A DNA stretch of 64,000 bases, taken from Paenibacillus dendritiformis. GTDB taxonomy: Bacteria > Bacillota > Bacilli > Paenibacillales > Paenibacillaceae. The notes beneath the pieces were generated by a model that was not told where the DNA came from, made no database searches, and saw only the letters and a program-made list of their open reading frames with translations. Position numbers and translations under genes: made by a program. How positions within the stretch are numbered: the stretch's first letter is position 1; the number at the start of each line of letters is the position of its first letter. This document shows, piece after piece, positions 50,912 through 59,072 of the stretch. The stretch lies in contig NZ_AP025344.1 in the NCBI RefSeq assembly GCF_021654795.1, forward strand, positions 3,410,501-3,474,500, written 5' to 3'.

Positions 50912-51421
50912 TTACTTCTCATCCCCCAACAATTTTTTCAGATGGCGCTCGTTAATCCCTCGCTGCATGAATTGGAAGTGTAATCCGCTTATTCGCTGTG
51001 CGCGGTCGATGATCTGCCCAAGATGGTATCCGGTATGCTCCACCAAGTGATAGACGTCCGCCATATCCAGCCGTTCCACAGCGACTTCCCCCGCCAGATG
51101 CCGGGATATAAGCCGTTTCCACTCGCCGAACGTCTCCGCCGTCCGGCTCCTTAGTATATTTACTTCGATGCACTCATCCGGAAAAAAATTCTCTATCCCG
51201 CCAGCGGCAGCATGACCGTGAATCGAATACCGATCAATATGGCGCCGGATATGCTCGCCAATATGAAGCACGATGCCGCCGATCGAATTCGCCTGCCCGG
51301 ATTCCTTACGCCACACATCTTCGGAGCTTAGCGATTCCAAAGCCATATCCAGCTTCGGGGCATAATGATCGCACATGCGATGCACTGATATGCGAATAAA
51401 GCGGCGATAGGCATCCTCCAT
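50912..51421 (-). CDS. DinB-like metalloprotein
   Basis: A 169-residue four-helix-bundle protein of the DinB/DUF1572 type. Three His probably bind metal: HIGEHIRRHI (about 52-61) and VEHTGYHLGQI (about 130-140). Relatives include DNA-damage-inducible DinB of B. subtilis and thiol-dependent transferases such as BstA. AGGAGAGGTTCCG precedes the ATG. The substrate is unknown. It lies between the DUF4097 protein and the pgsA gene. Confidence 0.8.
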   Translation of the reverse strand: MEDAYRRFIRISVHRMCDHYAPKLDMALESLSSEDVWRKESGQANSIGGIVLHIGEHIRRHIDRYSIHGHAAAGGIENFFPDECIEVNILRSRTAETFGEWKRLISRHLAGEVAVERLDMADVYHLVEHTGYHLGQIIDRAQRISGLHFQFMQRGINERHLKKLLGDEK

Positions 51422-51524
51422 CGGAACCTCTCCTCTCGATATATACGGATTAAGTGCGCTCGTCGTCCCTCATGACCTTCTCGCTCTTCCGCTAGCGATG
51501 CAATCACCGGAAGCAGCCATGAGT

Positions 51525-52118
51525 TCAGCCGTTACCCAGGTGAAGCCGATGCAAATTGCTGCGAAAATAGTTGAATCCGGAATAGACTGTCATGCCAACC
51601 GCTGCGGCCATCACGCCATAATCGATTGCCCCGTGAAACGGGAAAGGGAACGGCATTCGGCTGTCCACCATGACGATAACAATCGCGGCAACCTGCAGCA
51701 CCAGCTTCCATTTGCCGAATCGATCCGCAGCAAGAGCAATGCCTTGTGCCGAAGCGACGAGGCGAAGCCCGGTCACCATGATCTCCCGCCCTATGATGAT
51801 GACCGCCATCCAGGACGGAATCAGATGATGCTGAACCAGCATAATGAGCGCGGCCGAGATGAGCAGCTTATCCGCCAGCGGATCCAGCAGCTTGCCGAGA
51901 TTCGTAATCTGATTGTATTTCCGCGCCACATACCCATCCAATTTGTCCGTCGCCGATGCGAGCACGAATAGCAGCACAGCCACCTCGGCTCCATATTCAT
52001 TGGCGAAGCGGAGCATAGGGGCTTCAGCAACGATCCAATCGGGGTAAGTCTGATAGAACAGCAGAAACAGCGGAATCAAACCTATTCTTGCCAGCGTAAT
52101 CCAATTGGCCACGTTCAT
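51525..52118 (-). CDS. pgsA: CDP-diacylglycerol-glycerol-3-phosphate phosphatidyltransferase
   Basis: A 197-residue integral membrane enzyme making phosphatidylglycerol phosphate. It has the CDP-alcohol phosphotransferase signature DGYVARKYNQITNLGKLLDPLADK (D..G..AR...G...D...D) near residues 60-83 and five or six helices. ATG 52118 follows GCGAGGGGAACCCG. Many bacteria have PgsA next to cinA-recA or YmfM genes; here neither is present, so it might be a second copy. A small lipoprotein gene lies upstream. Confidence 0.87.
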   Translation of the reverse strand: MNVANWITLARIGLIPLFLLFYQTYPDWIVAEAPMLRFANEYGAEVAVLLFVLASATDKLDGYVARKYNQITNLGKLLDPLADKLLISAALIMLVQHHLIPSWMAVIIIGREIMVTGLRLVASAQGIALAADRFGKWKLVLQVAAIVIVMVDSRMPFPFPFHGAIDYGVMAAAVGMTVYSGFNYFRSNLHRLHLGNG

Positions 52119-52175
52119 CGGGTTCCCCTCGCCTTTCACTGCATGGAATCGCTCAATCTGCGGATGCCATCCTCT

Positions 52176-52589
52176 TTACCGGATGACTCCCAACAATTTT
52201 TGTTCAATATCGAATTGTTCAGGGTCGCTTTTGATATACACGATGCGTATATTGCTGGCGCCAATCTTCATTGGAGGACTCATCATCTCGATCTCATTCA
52301 GCGCATTATGCAAATCCGGGGCAGCCTTGTTCGCGGCCCGATCATCTTCATACTCAAAGAGATAGACCACATCATCGCTGTCTACTATGCGAAAAGCCTC
52401 TTGGTTGACGGCCCCCTTCGATATCAACGGATCGGGAAGGTCAATCGGCTGCAAGGACAATCCTTCCGCATCCATGTTGTTCTTGACCTGGTCGATCGTA
52501 TGAAAGGGTACGGCGCTCTCCTGGACGCTGCAGCCTGATAGCTGGATCAGAAGGAGAACGGCCCCGACGATATAACCTAAAGCCCTCAT
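52176..52589 (-). CDS. small lipoprotein of unknown function
   Basis: A 137-residue protein with lipoprotein signal (lipobox QLSGC, Cys20) and a compact acidic domain with alternating polar and hydrophobic residues (LSLQPIDLPDPLISKGAVNQ; VVYLFEYEDDRAANKAAPDL; ASNIRIVYIKSDPEQFDIEQ). I recognise no family. GAGGGAAAAGCG precedes the ATG. It is transcribed with, and 58 bases upstream of, pgsA. It may be a short ligand-binding or chaperone-like lipoprotein. Confidence 0.75.
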   Translation of the reverse strand: MRALGYIVGAVLLLIQLSGCSVQESAVPFHTIDQVKNNMDAEGLSLQPIDLPDPLISKGAVNQEAFRIVDSDDVVYLFEYEDDRAANKAAPDLHNALNEIEMMSPPMKIGASNIRIVYIKSDPEQFDIEQKLLGVIR

Positions 52590-52618
52590 CGCTTTTCCCT
52601 CTCTTCACTTTGTTTATT

Positions 52619-52791
52619 CTACCCGTTCCCCGCGCTAAGAAACTGCACAAGTCCAATCAGGAACATCAACCCACAAATCCCGACAATGATCCAGAGTGCG
52701 TAATGCCCCCTTTTCGCGGCCGTCGCTTCAGTTGGGTTTCCACATCGGTAAGCCTGCGCTTCAACTCTTCGATTTCCTTATCGACTTTCAT
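52619..52791 (-). pseudogene. frameshifted small coiled-coil membrane protein
   Basis: AGGAGGAAGAACG precedes the ATG at 52791 (MKVDKEIEELKRRLTDVETQ, a coiled-coil start). In frame zero it reads LKRRPRKGGITHSG and stops. A shift at a CGAAAAGGGGG run continues as AKRGHYALWIIVGICGLMFL and ends ...FLSAGNG with a stop at 52619, giving a normal coiled coil plus membrane helix. This makes sense of a small protein of about 58 residues. The lesion may be a mutation, sequencing error or frameshifting at the A-G run. Similar coiled-coil/TM mini-proteins are common in Paenibacillus. Confidence 0.6.
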
Positions 52792-53207
52792 CGTTCTTCC
52801 TCCTCTCCATTGACTCCCGCGCCTATTCCTGCAGGCCTTCCCGCAGAGTCTCAATGCCCTTCAGCTTATGCTGCCGATTCCCTTCGTCGTTCCGCTTCTC
52901 TCTCGGGGATGCCGCATTACAGGGCGGAGCGGTTCGACCTAGCGGCGAAGGCCTGCATCCATTCATAGCGCGGCACCATCGATGGAGGAAATGATGTGAT
53001 GTATCCTCAATTATAAAAATAGTACACCGGTTCAATTTGCATTCGCCGGCGCTGCACCGTCCGTATAGTGTGAACGAAAGCAATGTAATCCTGCCCGCTC
53101 TTCCCATGACATCATCTCTCCATCCTGTTCTGCTCCTTCCGGCTACATATTGCGATCAAGCTGCAATGGTAAATACGCCCAAACTGCCGAATTGGTTCCA
53201 ATCTTTT

Positions 53208-53690
53208 TCCATTTCAACGAAAAAGCGCCTTGCCTGCACTCCTATCCGCTTCCCGTTCCGCACAACCTGCGACTCAGAGTGAACCTTCCGCTTCTGTTCT
53301 TTGCGACACTCTCCCATTAACTCAGAGTGTTCTGGTGCGCTCGTTCCTTGCGACACTCTCCATTCAAATCAGTCTGCCCCTTGATCATCCCTTTTGATCA
53401 TCATTTGCAAGTCTGTTAAATACAACAAACAAGAGCGCTTCTATGATTCAGCCCTACATTTGCTTCATTTTGCACTTGACTGTTCCGATATTTCCTGATT
53501 CACGGGGAGATTGTTTAAAAGAACCTGCAAAACACCCGCCTCCTGAGGTACGGGGAGATTGCTTATAAGGAACACAAAGCGCTAGGCCCCTGACTGACAC
53601 GGCGGGCATAATCATGAGGCAATCCGTACAAGATTCCCTGACCCAAGGGGAGATTCGTTATAAGACAAGCTGGCCCTAATAATCCTCCAT
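53208..53690. repeat. degenerate tandem array, 47-48 bp period
   Basis: Conserved blocks recur about every 47-48 bases. GCGACACTCTCC occurs at 53303 and 53350; ACTCAGAGTG at 53272 and 53320. After a less clear unit, GGGGAGATTG with TTATAAG recurs at 53504, 53552 and 53647, with a poor copy near 53599. Copy spacings are 47, 48, 48 and 95 (two units). There is no protein frame across it. Units differ in the flanks, unlike a CRISPR. Function unknown. Confidence 0.6.
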
Positions 53691-53724
53691 ACGAAGAGAC
53701 ACTCCACTCCGCAGACGCAGGAAG

Positions 53725-53763
53725 ACCCTGAACAACGGTTATTCGTTATTCAGGGTCTTTTTC
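53725..53763. terminator. terminator hairpin beside gntK
   Basis: AGACCCTGAA pairs with TTCAGGGTCT around a 16-base loop, with TTTTTCC on the plus side. It lies 35 bases after the gntK stop on the minus strand, where the T run is weak (CTTCCTG). It may mainly act against plus-strand transcription. Confidence 0.6.
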
Positions 53764-53797
53764 CGCCGAATCATTCAACTGTTTACGAAGGCAACGG

Positions 53798-55345
53798 TTA
53801 TGCCTCAAGCCATTTTCTCTGGAGAGAGGCGATCGCCTCGTATTCTTCCTCCAGCTTGCGGAAGAGAGATATATAAATCGGCAGCAATTCGTGATAAATT
53901 GCGGCATTCTCAGGGATGGGCTGATGCTTGTGCGTGGACCCGACCATGCCGGACACCACCCCCAAGGAATCGGTCCTTCCGGTCGCATATAAGCCGAGGA
54001 CGGCAGCGCCGAGACAAGAGCTCTCGAAGCTCTCGGGCACGACGACCTCCTGATCGAATATATCCGCCATCATCTGCCGCCACAGGGCCGAGCGGGCGAA
54101 GCCGCCGGTCGCATGGATTTTGCTCGGGCGCCCTATCTGCTCTTCCATCGCCAGCAGCACGGTATACAGGTTGAAAATAACGCCTTCGAGGACGGCCCGG
54201 ATCATATGCTCCTTCCGGTGATGCATCGTCAAGCCGAAGAAGGAGCCGCGCGCATTCGGGTTCCAGAGCGGCGCCCGCTCTCCCGTAAGATACGGGTGGA
54301 AGAGCAAGCCGTCCGCCCCCGGTCTTACTTGCTCCGCTATCTTCGTCAGCAGATCATAGGAATCGATGCCAAGCCGCTTCGCGGCCTCGACCTCCGAAGC
54401 GGCCAACTCATCCCGCACCCAGCGGAACAGCATTCCGCCATTGTTGACCGGCCCTCCGATTACCCAATGCTTGTCCGTCAAGGCGTAACAAAAAATTCTT
54501 CCCTTCGGATCGGTTACCGGACGATCGACGACCGTGCGAATCGCGCCGCTCGTGCCGATCGTCGCCGCGACGACGCCCGGCTCAATGGCATTGACCCCCA
54601 AATTGGAGAGGACGCCGTCGCTCGCTCCCACGATTCCGGGCGTAGAGGCGGCAATTCCCATGGCATCCGCATAGGCCGCATTCAAGTTCGTCAACGGATA
54701 GGTTGTCGGCACGAGCGTCGACAGCTTTGCCGGGGAGATGCCTGCTAGCTGCAGCGCCTCTTCGTCCCAGTCCAGCCGTTCCAGGTTGAGCATGCCGGTG
54801 GCCGAAGCAATCGAATAGTCGACCACATATTCGCCGAACAGCTTGGCGATGACATACTCTTTAATGGAGATAAATTTATAGGTTTTGCCGAACAGCTCCG
54901 GCTCTTCATGACGCATCCACATGAGCTTCGTAAGCGGAGACATCGGATGAATCGGCGTTCCCGTGCGCAAGTACAAGTCATGTCCGACCTGCTCCCGCTT
55001 CAGCCGCGCGGCATATTTGCCGCTCCGGTTATCCGCCCACGTAATGCAGGGGGTAAGCGGTCTGCCTTCGGCATCGACCGCGATCACGCTATGCATCGCC
55101 GAACTGAAGGAGAGGAACAGGATGTCGTCCGGCCCGGCTCCGCTCTCGGACATCGCCTGGCGGACGGACCGAAGGACCCCCTGGAAGATTCGCTCCGGAT
55201 CCTGCTCGGCGATCGTGGAATTCGGCGTGTACAGCGGGTATTCCTCGCTGCCCCTGGCAACCGCTTGGCCGTTCTCCTCGAACAAGACCGCCTTGGTGCT
55301 CGTCGTTCCCATATCGATGCCGATCATGTACTTTTTACTGCTCAT
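53798..55345 (-). CDS. gntK: gluconokinase
   Basis: A 515-residue FGGY-family sugar kinase that phosphorylates gluconate to 6-phosphogluconate. N-terminal ATPase motif IGIDMGTTSTKAVLF; middle SFSSAMHSVIAVD; catalytic Asp in ITWADNRS; FGGY signature near GLLFHPYLTGERAPLWNPNARG and C-terminal GGFARSALWRQMMADIF. ATG 55345 is supported by GAAGGTAGTACCT; a start at 55369 is less so. It is last in the gnd-gntR-gntP-gntK cluster. Xylulose or rhamnulose kinase function is unlikely because of its neighbours. Confidence 0.92.
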   Translation of the reverse strand: MSSKKYMIGIDMGTTSTKAVLFEENGQAVARGSEEYPLYTPNSTIAEQDPERIFQGVLRSVRQAMSESGAGPDDILFLSFSSAMHSVIAVDAEGRPLTPCITWADNRSGKYAARLKREQVGHDLYLRTGTPIHPMSPLTKLMWMRHEEPELFGKTYKFISIKEYVIAKLFGEYVVDYSIASATGMLNLERLDWDEEALQLAGISPAKLSTLVPTTYPLTNLNAAYADAMGIAASTPGIVGASDGVLSNLGVNAIEPGVVAATIGTSGAIRTVVDRPVTDPKGRIFCYALTDKHWVIGGPVNNGGMLFRWVRDELAASEVEAAKRLGIDSYDLLTKIAEQVRPGADGLLFHPYLTGERAPLWNPNARGSFFGLTMHHRKEHMIRAVLEGVIFNLYTVLLAMEEQIGRPSKIHATGGFARSALWRQMMADIFDQEVVVPESFESSCLGAAVLGLYATGRTDSLGVVSGMVGSTHKHQPIPENAAIYHELLPIYISLFRKLEEEYEAIASLQRKWLEA

Positions 55346-55379
55346 AGGTACTACCTTCTTTCCCGTCATTCTCCTTCTC

Positions 55380-56741
55380 TTATACCACTGTACTGAGGAG
55401 GAGTATAAAAATCAATCCGACCACTGACAGCACGGTCTCCATCACGGTCCATGACTTCAGCGTCTGCGGAACGGACATGTTGAAGAACTCCTTGACCATC
55501 CAGAAGCCGGCGTCATTCACGTGGGACAGCACAATCGAACCTGCCCCGGTCGCCAGCACGACCAGCTCCACATTCACGCCCGGATTCAGCGCCAACACGG
55601 GCGCGACGATACCGGCCGCCGTCGTCATCGCGACGGTCGCCGATCCGGTGGCCACGCGGATAAGCGCGGCTACGAACCAGGAGAACAAAATGATGTTGAT
55701 GTTGGCCTGAGTGGCAATGGCAGCGATTGCATCCCCGACGCCGCTATTGATCAGGACTTGCTTGAAGGCCCCGCCCCCGCCGATGATCAGAATAATTGTC
55801 GCCGTCGGCGCCAGACATTCGCTCGTGAAGCGAGAGATATCCTCTTTCTTGAAGCCTCTCGCGAAGCCAAGCGAGAAGAACGAAAAGACGACCGAAATCA
55901 GCAAGGCGATAATCTCATGGCCAATGAACTCGCAGAATACGGTCCAGCCGCTAACCCCTTCCGGATCGACTATATTGGCAATCGACCCGATCAGCATCAA
56001 AATAACCGGAAGCAGGATAGTAAAGAGCGTAATGCCGAAGCCGGGAAGCTGACGCTCATTGTTCAGCGCGAATTGCTCGGCCAGCTTGGCCGGCGGCTCG
56101 ACCTGGATACGCTTACCGATGTATTTGCCGAATACAGGGCCTGCAATGATTGCCGTCGGCAATCCAATCAGCAGCGAGTACAGAATCGTCTTTCCGAGAT
56201 CGGCCTGATAGGCATCAATCGCGATCATCGGCGCCGGATGCGGCGGAACAAGCCCATGCACCGTCGACAGGCCGGCCAGAATCGGAATCCCGATTTGCAG
56301 AAGCGACATTTTCGTTTTGCGTGCCACGGTGAACACGATCGGAATCAGCAGAATGACCCCGACCTCGAAGAACACCGGGATCCCGACAATAAATCCGACG
56401 AGCATCATCGCCCAATGGACGCGCTTCTCCCCGAACTTGTCAACCAGCGTGGACGCAATCTGTTCCGCGCCCCCGGATTCCGCCATCATTTTGCCAAGCA
56501 TCGTCCCGAGAGCAATAACAATCGCGATCGTTCCCAGCGTTCCGCCCAAGCCGCTCGTGATGGCCTTGACCACTTCGAGCGGCTGCATGCCGGTCAGCAG
56601 TCCAAGGAGCAGCGCAGACAAAAGCAGGGTGACAAAGGGATTCCATTTGAATTTGGCAATGAACACTATAAGAAACACGATCGCAACCAGCGTCCATAAA
56701 AGCAGGGTTACGTTGTGGCTTAAGCCGAATAGCGTACTCAT
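55380..56741 (-). CDS. gntP: gluconate:H+ symporter
   Basis: A 453-residue GntP-family permease with 12-14 helices. Family segments include LGGTLGTIAIVIALGTMLGK, VPPHPAPMIAIDAYQ (conserved HP.P loop), and GSATVAMTTAAGIVAPVL. It brings gluconate in with protons for GntK, 34 bases downstream. The ATG at 56741 follows AGGGAGGG; the frame extends to 56813 but has no ribosome site. A GntR-like operator lies at 56796-56813, in the gap between gntR and gntP. Confidence 0.92.
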   Translation of the reverse strand: MSTLFGLSHNVTLLLWTLVAIVFLIVFIAKFKWNPFVTLLLSALLLGLLTGMQPLEVVKAITSGLGGTLGTIAIVIALGTMLGKMMAESGGAEQIASTLVDKFGEKRVHWAMMLVGFIVGIPVFFEVGVILLIPIVFTVARKTKMSLLQIGIPILAGLSTVHGLVPPHPAPMIAIDAYQADLGKTILYSLLIGLPTAIIAGPVFGKYIGKRIQVEPPAKLAEQFALNNERQLPGFGITLFTILLPVILMLIGSIANIVDPEGVSGWTVFCEFIGHEIIALLISVVFSFFSLGFARGFKKEDISRFTSECLAPTATIILIIGGGGAFKQVLINSGVGDAIAAIATQANINIILFSWFVAALIRVATGSATVAMTTAAGIVAPVLALNPGVNVELVVLATGAGSIVLSHVNDAGFWMVKEFFNMSVPQTLKSWTVMETVLSVVGLIFILLLSTVV

Positions 56742-56795
56742 GTTGCAGAACCCTCCCTTAACCTTCCTATCCTTATTAACATACCCAAATAATAA

Positions 56796-56813
56796 TTGTA
56801 TACTTGTCGACAA
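56796..56813 (-). promoter_or_regulatory. GntR-like operator upstream of gntP
   Basis: The plus strand reads TTGTATACTTGTCGACAA, with a TTGTCGACAA palindrome. It resembles the B. subtilis GntR operator ATACTTGTATACAAGTAT and the second site upstream of gnd. Confidence 0.65.
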
Positions 56814-56851
56814 CTAAGGCGGGAAGAAGCCCGGTATCGGCTTCCTGCTCC

Positions 56852-57526
56852 CTATTGCGGCAAGCTAATATGAAGCGTCCGGCGCGAATCCGCGAAATAA
56901 GCTTGAACCACCTGCTGTATTTTGTTCGCGTCTTTGGATTCAAGGCCCTGCACAATGGTCCGGTGCTTCTCGATGACCGTACGAAGCTTGTCCTCGCCTT
57001 CGGAGAAGATCTCCTCGGTCGTGATAAGCATGACCGTCATCACAATCTGGCGGATGCTAGTCCACAGATGCATAATACGGTTATGCTCCGCCGCCGCGAT
57101 AATCGCCTCGTGAAAAGACAGGTCCTGAAAAGCGAAATCGGTGACATCGCGATACTTCACAGCCAGTTCCATCTTATCGATGATCTGGTTCAGCTTCACG
57201 ATAAGCCGCTCCTGATCCGCTCTGGCCAGCCTCAGCTGTACGAAGCTCTCGATCAGGAACCGGACATCATACAGCTCCTCGACATCCTTCATGCTGAGGC
57301 CGAGCACGACCGCTCCCATCCGTTCCAGCCGGATAAGGCCCTCGTTAGACAACGTTTTCAACGCTTCCCGAACCGGCGAGCGGCTCGTACCGAAGTCGGC
57401 AGCGATTCGGTTCTCCGAGATGATCTCGCCGGGCTTTACTGTTCCATTTATAATGTGCAGACGCAGCTCGCAGGCAATCGACTCCCCGAGGGAAGCGCCC
57501 TGCAGCCATTCTTGTGGATAATGCAT
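56852..57526 (-). CDS. gntR: gluconate operon repressor, GntR/FCD family
   Basis: A 224-residue regulator. The winged helix (about 10-78, LRLHIINGTVKPGEIISENR...SRSPVREALKTLSNEGLIRL) is of GntR type. The all-helical FCD domain (about 85-215) has Asp, His and His metal/ligand sites (DVRFLIESF; DLSFHEAIIAAAEHNRIM; IEKHRTIVQGL). By analogy with B. subtilis it represses until gluconate or its derivative binds. AGGAGAGTTGGAGCTCG precedes the ATG. It sits between gnd and gntP and should bind the two nearby operators. Confidence 0.88.
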   Translation of the reverse strand: MHYPQEWLQGASLGESIACELRLHIINGTVKPGEIISENRIAADFGTSRSPVREALKTLSNEGLIRLERMGAVVLGLSMKDVEELYDVRFLIESFVQLRLARADQERLIVKLNQIIDKMELAVKYRDVTDFAFQDLSFHEAIIAAAEHNRIMHLWTSIRQIVMTVMLITTEEIFSEGEDKLRTVIEKHRTIVQGLESKDANKIQQVVQAYFADSRRTLHISLPQ

Positions 57527-57644
57527 CGAGCTCCAACTCTCCTAATGAAATAAATGGTATTCCCAATGAACAAAGCAGTTCTTCTCAAATTCTATCATAC
57601 ATTCACCGGAATATTCCATTAGGTTGATGCTCGCGCAGGGTTGT

Positions 57645-58544
57645 TCAGCCGTTTTTCTCCACCTGATGTCCGCCAAATTCATTCCGCAGCGCAGCGACCA
57701 CCTTGCCGTGGAACGTATCCGACTCGAGCGAACGGTATCTCATGAAGAGAGACATCGCGATAACCGGCGCGCTTGCCTGCAGATCCAAGGCCGTCTCGAC
57801 CGTCCATTTGCCTTCGCCCGAGCTCTGCATCACGCCGCGAATGCCTTCAAGGCGAGGATCCTTCGAGAACGCATTCTGTGTCAGGTCCATCAGCCAACTG
57901 CGGATAACCGATCCGTTCGACCATACGCGCGCAACCGATTCATAGTCGAATTCATAATCGCTCTTCTCCAACAGCTCGAATCCTTCGGCGATCGATTGCA
58001 TCATTCCGTACTCGATCCCGTTGTGGACCATTTTCAGAAAATGACCGCTGCCGCTCTTGCCTGCATACAGATAGCCTTTTTCAACCGCGATATCCCGGAA
58101 TAATGGCTCAAGCAGCTGGAATACCTCTTCCTTGCCGCCAATCATGAAGCATCCGCCCTGGGCAGCGCCTTCGGTGCCCCCCGATGTGCCTACATCCATA
58201 TAATGAATGCCATGCTGCTGCAGCTTCTCTCCGCGGGCGACCGATTGCTTATAATGTGAATTCCCTCCGTCAATGACGATATCCCCCTCGGTCAGGAGCG
58301 GAATAAGCGTCGCGATGACATTATCCACGATTCCGCCGGCCGGTACCATCATCCACACGATCTTCGGCGAAGGCAGCTTGGCTACAAGCTCTTCAATCGA
58401 ATCCGCCGCCATCGCTCCCAATTCCGCTGCCTTCTGCCGCGGCTCCGGATTCACGTCATATGCCGCAACCTGGTGCCCATGCCGAAGCATGTTGCTGACC
58501 AGATTGAATCCCATTTTACCGAGTCCTATCATGCCTATATTCAT
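57645..58544 (-). CDS. gnd: 6-phosphogluconate dehydrogenase (short, GndA type)
   Basis: A 299-residue enzyme that oxidises and decarboxylates 6-phosphogluconate to ribulose 5-phosphate. NAD(P)-binding GLGKMG (7-12), DGGNSHYKQS, catalytic GTSGGTEGAAQGGCFMIGG, HNGIEYGMMQSIAEG and the Lys in HFLKMVHNGI. The length is that of the short NAD-preferring class, not the 468-residue NADP class. AAGGAGTGAAGAGACAGC precedes the ATG. It is the first gene of the gluconate cluster and has its own GntR-like operator upstream. Confidence 0.92.
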   Translation of the reverse strand: MNIGMIGLGKMGFNLVSNMLRHGHQVAAYDVNPEPRQKAAELGAMAADSIEELVAKLPSPKIVWMMVPAGGIVDNVIATLIPLLTEGDIVIDGGNSHYKQSVARGEKLQQHGIHYMDVGTSGGTEGAAQGGCFMIGGKEEVFQLLEPLFRDIAVEKGYLYAGKSGSGHFLKMVHNGIEYGMMQSIAEGFELLEKSDYEFDYESVARVWSNGSVIRSWLMDLTQNAFSKDPRLEGIRGVMQSSGEGKWTVETALDLQASAPVIAMSLFMRYRSLESDTFHGKVVAALRNEFGGHQVEKNG

Positions 58545-58572
58545 GCTGTCTCTTCACTCCTTGAATTACACT

Positions 58573-58592
58573 ACAAGTATACTTGTATACAA
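58573..58592 (-). promoter_or_regulatory. GntR-like operator upstream of gnd
   Basis: ACAAGTATACTTGTATACAA contains two overlapping palindromes, ACAAGTATACTTGT and TTGTATACAA, very close to the known GntR operator of B. subtilis. It overlaps the region where the gnd promoter should be (TTGTAT, then TGTAAT on the minus strand, 16 bases apart). Confidence 0.75.
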
Positions 58593-58756
58593 CTTTTTCA
58601 TTTCCTATCTTACCTTGTTCCCTGGAATCTGTAAAGAAGAAGTTTGAAAGCGATTTCGATATACATACTTTGACCGAATCGGCCACCGAGTATACCGCCA
58701 GCGGTAATGACATTGCTTATCCGGAAGATAAGCCTCAATACTGCCCGGCAAGGCAG

Positions 58757-58862
58757 GTAGAATTTTCAATGCCCTGCTAGGGAGACGAATCCCATGACGG
58801 GAGGGAAAGAGTATTACCGCATCACGGAAAAAGGCAAGCGCACTTGGGAACACAATCAGTAA
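58757..58862 (+). pseudogene. remnant of a PadR-family regulator
   Basis: Frame reads CPARETNPMTGGKEYYRITEKGKRTWEHNQ in pieces, with GGKEYYRITEKGK the hallmark of the PadR winged-helix wing, and then a stop at 58860. The upstream helix-turn-helix and the dimerisation helix are missing. No start codon with a ribosome site. It is a fragment of a once longer gene. Confidence 0.5.
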
Positions 58863-58953
58863 AACGAAGCATGGCGAGGCCAAAGCCTAAGGACTCTGCA
58901 TCACGGAAGATGCCGACGATGTCACGGTTTCACGAAGAGCCACGGCATAACAT

Positions 58954-58989
58954 AAGGCCTCTTTCGCTGTAAGAGAAAGAGGCCTTTCT
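58954..58989 (+). terminator. strong hairpin terminator
   Basis: AAGGCCTCTTTC pairs with GAGAAAGAGGCCTT around CTGTAA, followed by TCTTGG. It is on the plus side after the PadR remnant and could also serve the convergent gene malY/patB, which stops at 59073. Confidence 0.65.
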
Positions 58990-59072
58990 TGGTCTTGTCC
59001 CGACTACCAGTCACCTGCGGCCACAGAAGCGGGCCCCGGGGCCGGGGGATGGCCCTTGGCCAATGCGCTAGG

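Larger units (their letters stand above)
52855..53797. other. 940-base non-coding region with degenerate tandem repeats
   Basis: No convincing gene. 53208-53690 holds a degenerate tandem array with a 47-48 bp period, listed separately. Short frames such as 52823-53107 and 53156-53356 (minus) have poor protein composition and no ribosome site. The stretch ends in a terminator hairpin at 53725-53763. Confidence 0.55.
58545..59072. other. 528-base intergenic region
   Basis: Holds the gnd operator, a remnant of a PadR-type regulator (58757-58862) and a strong terminator (58954-58989). Nothing else is seen. Confidence 0.5.

Noticed and set aside
53504..53670. CRISPR array
   Set aside because: Repeats with 47-48 bp period are imperfect, the spacers are also partly similar, no palindromic direct repeat and no cas gene.
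55521..56699. 392-codon plus-strand frame
   Set aside because: Antisense to gntP; Arg/Gln/Asn-rich with no domain.
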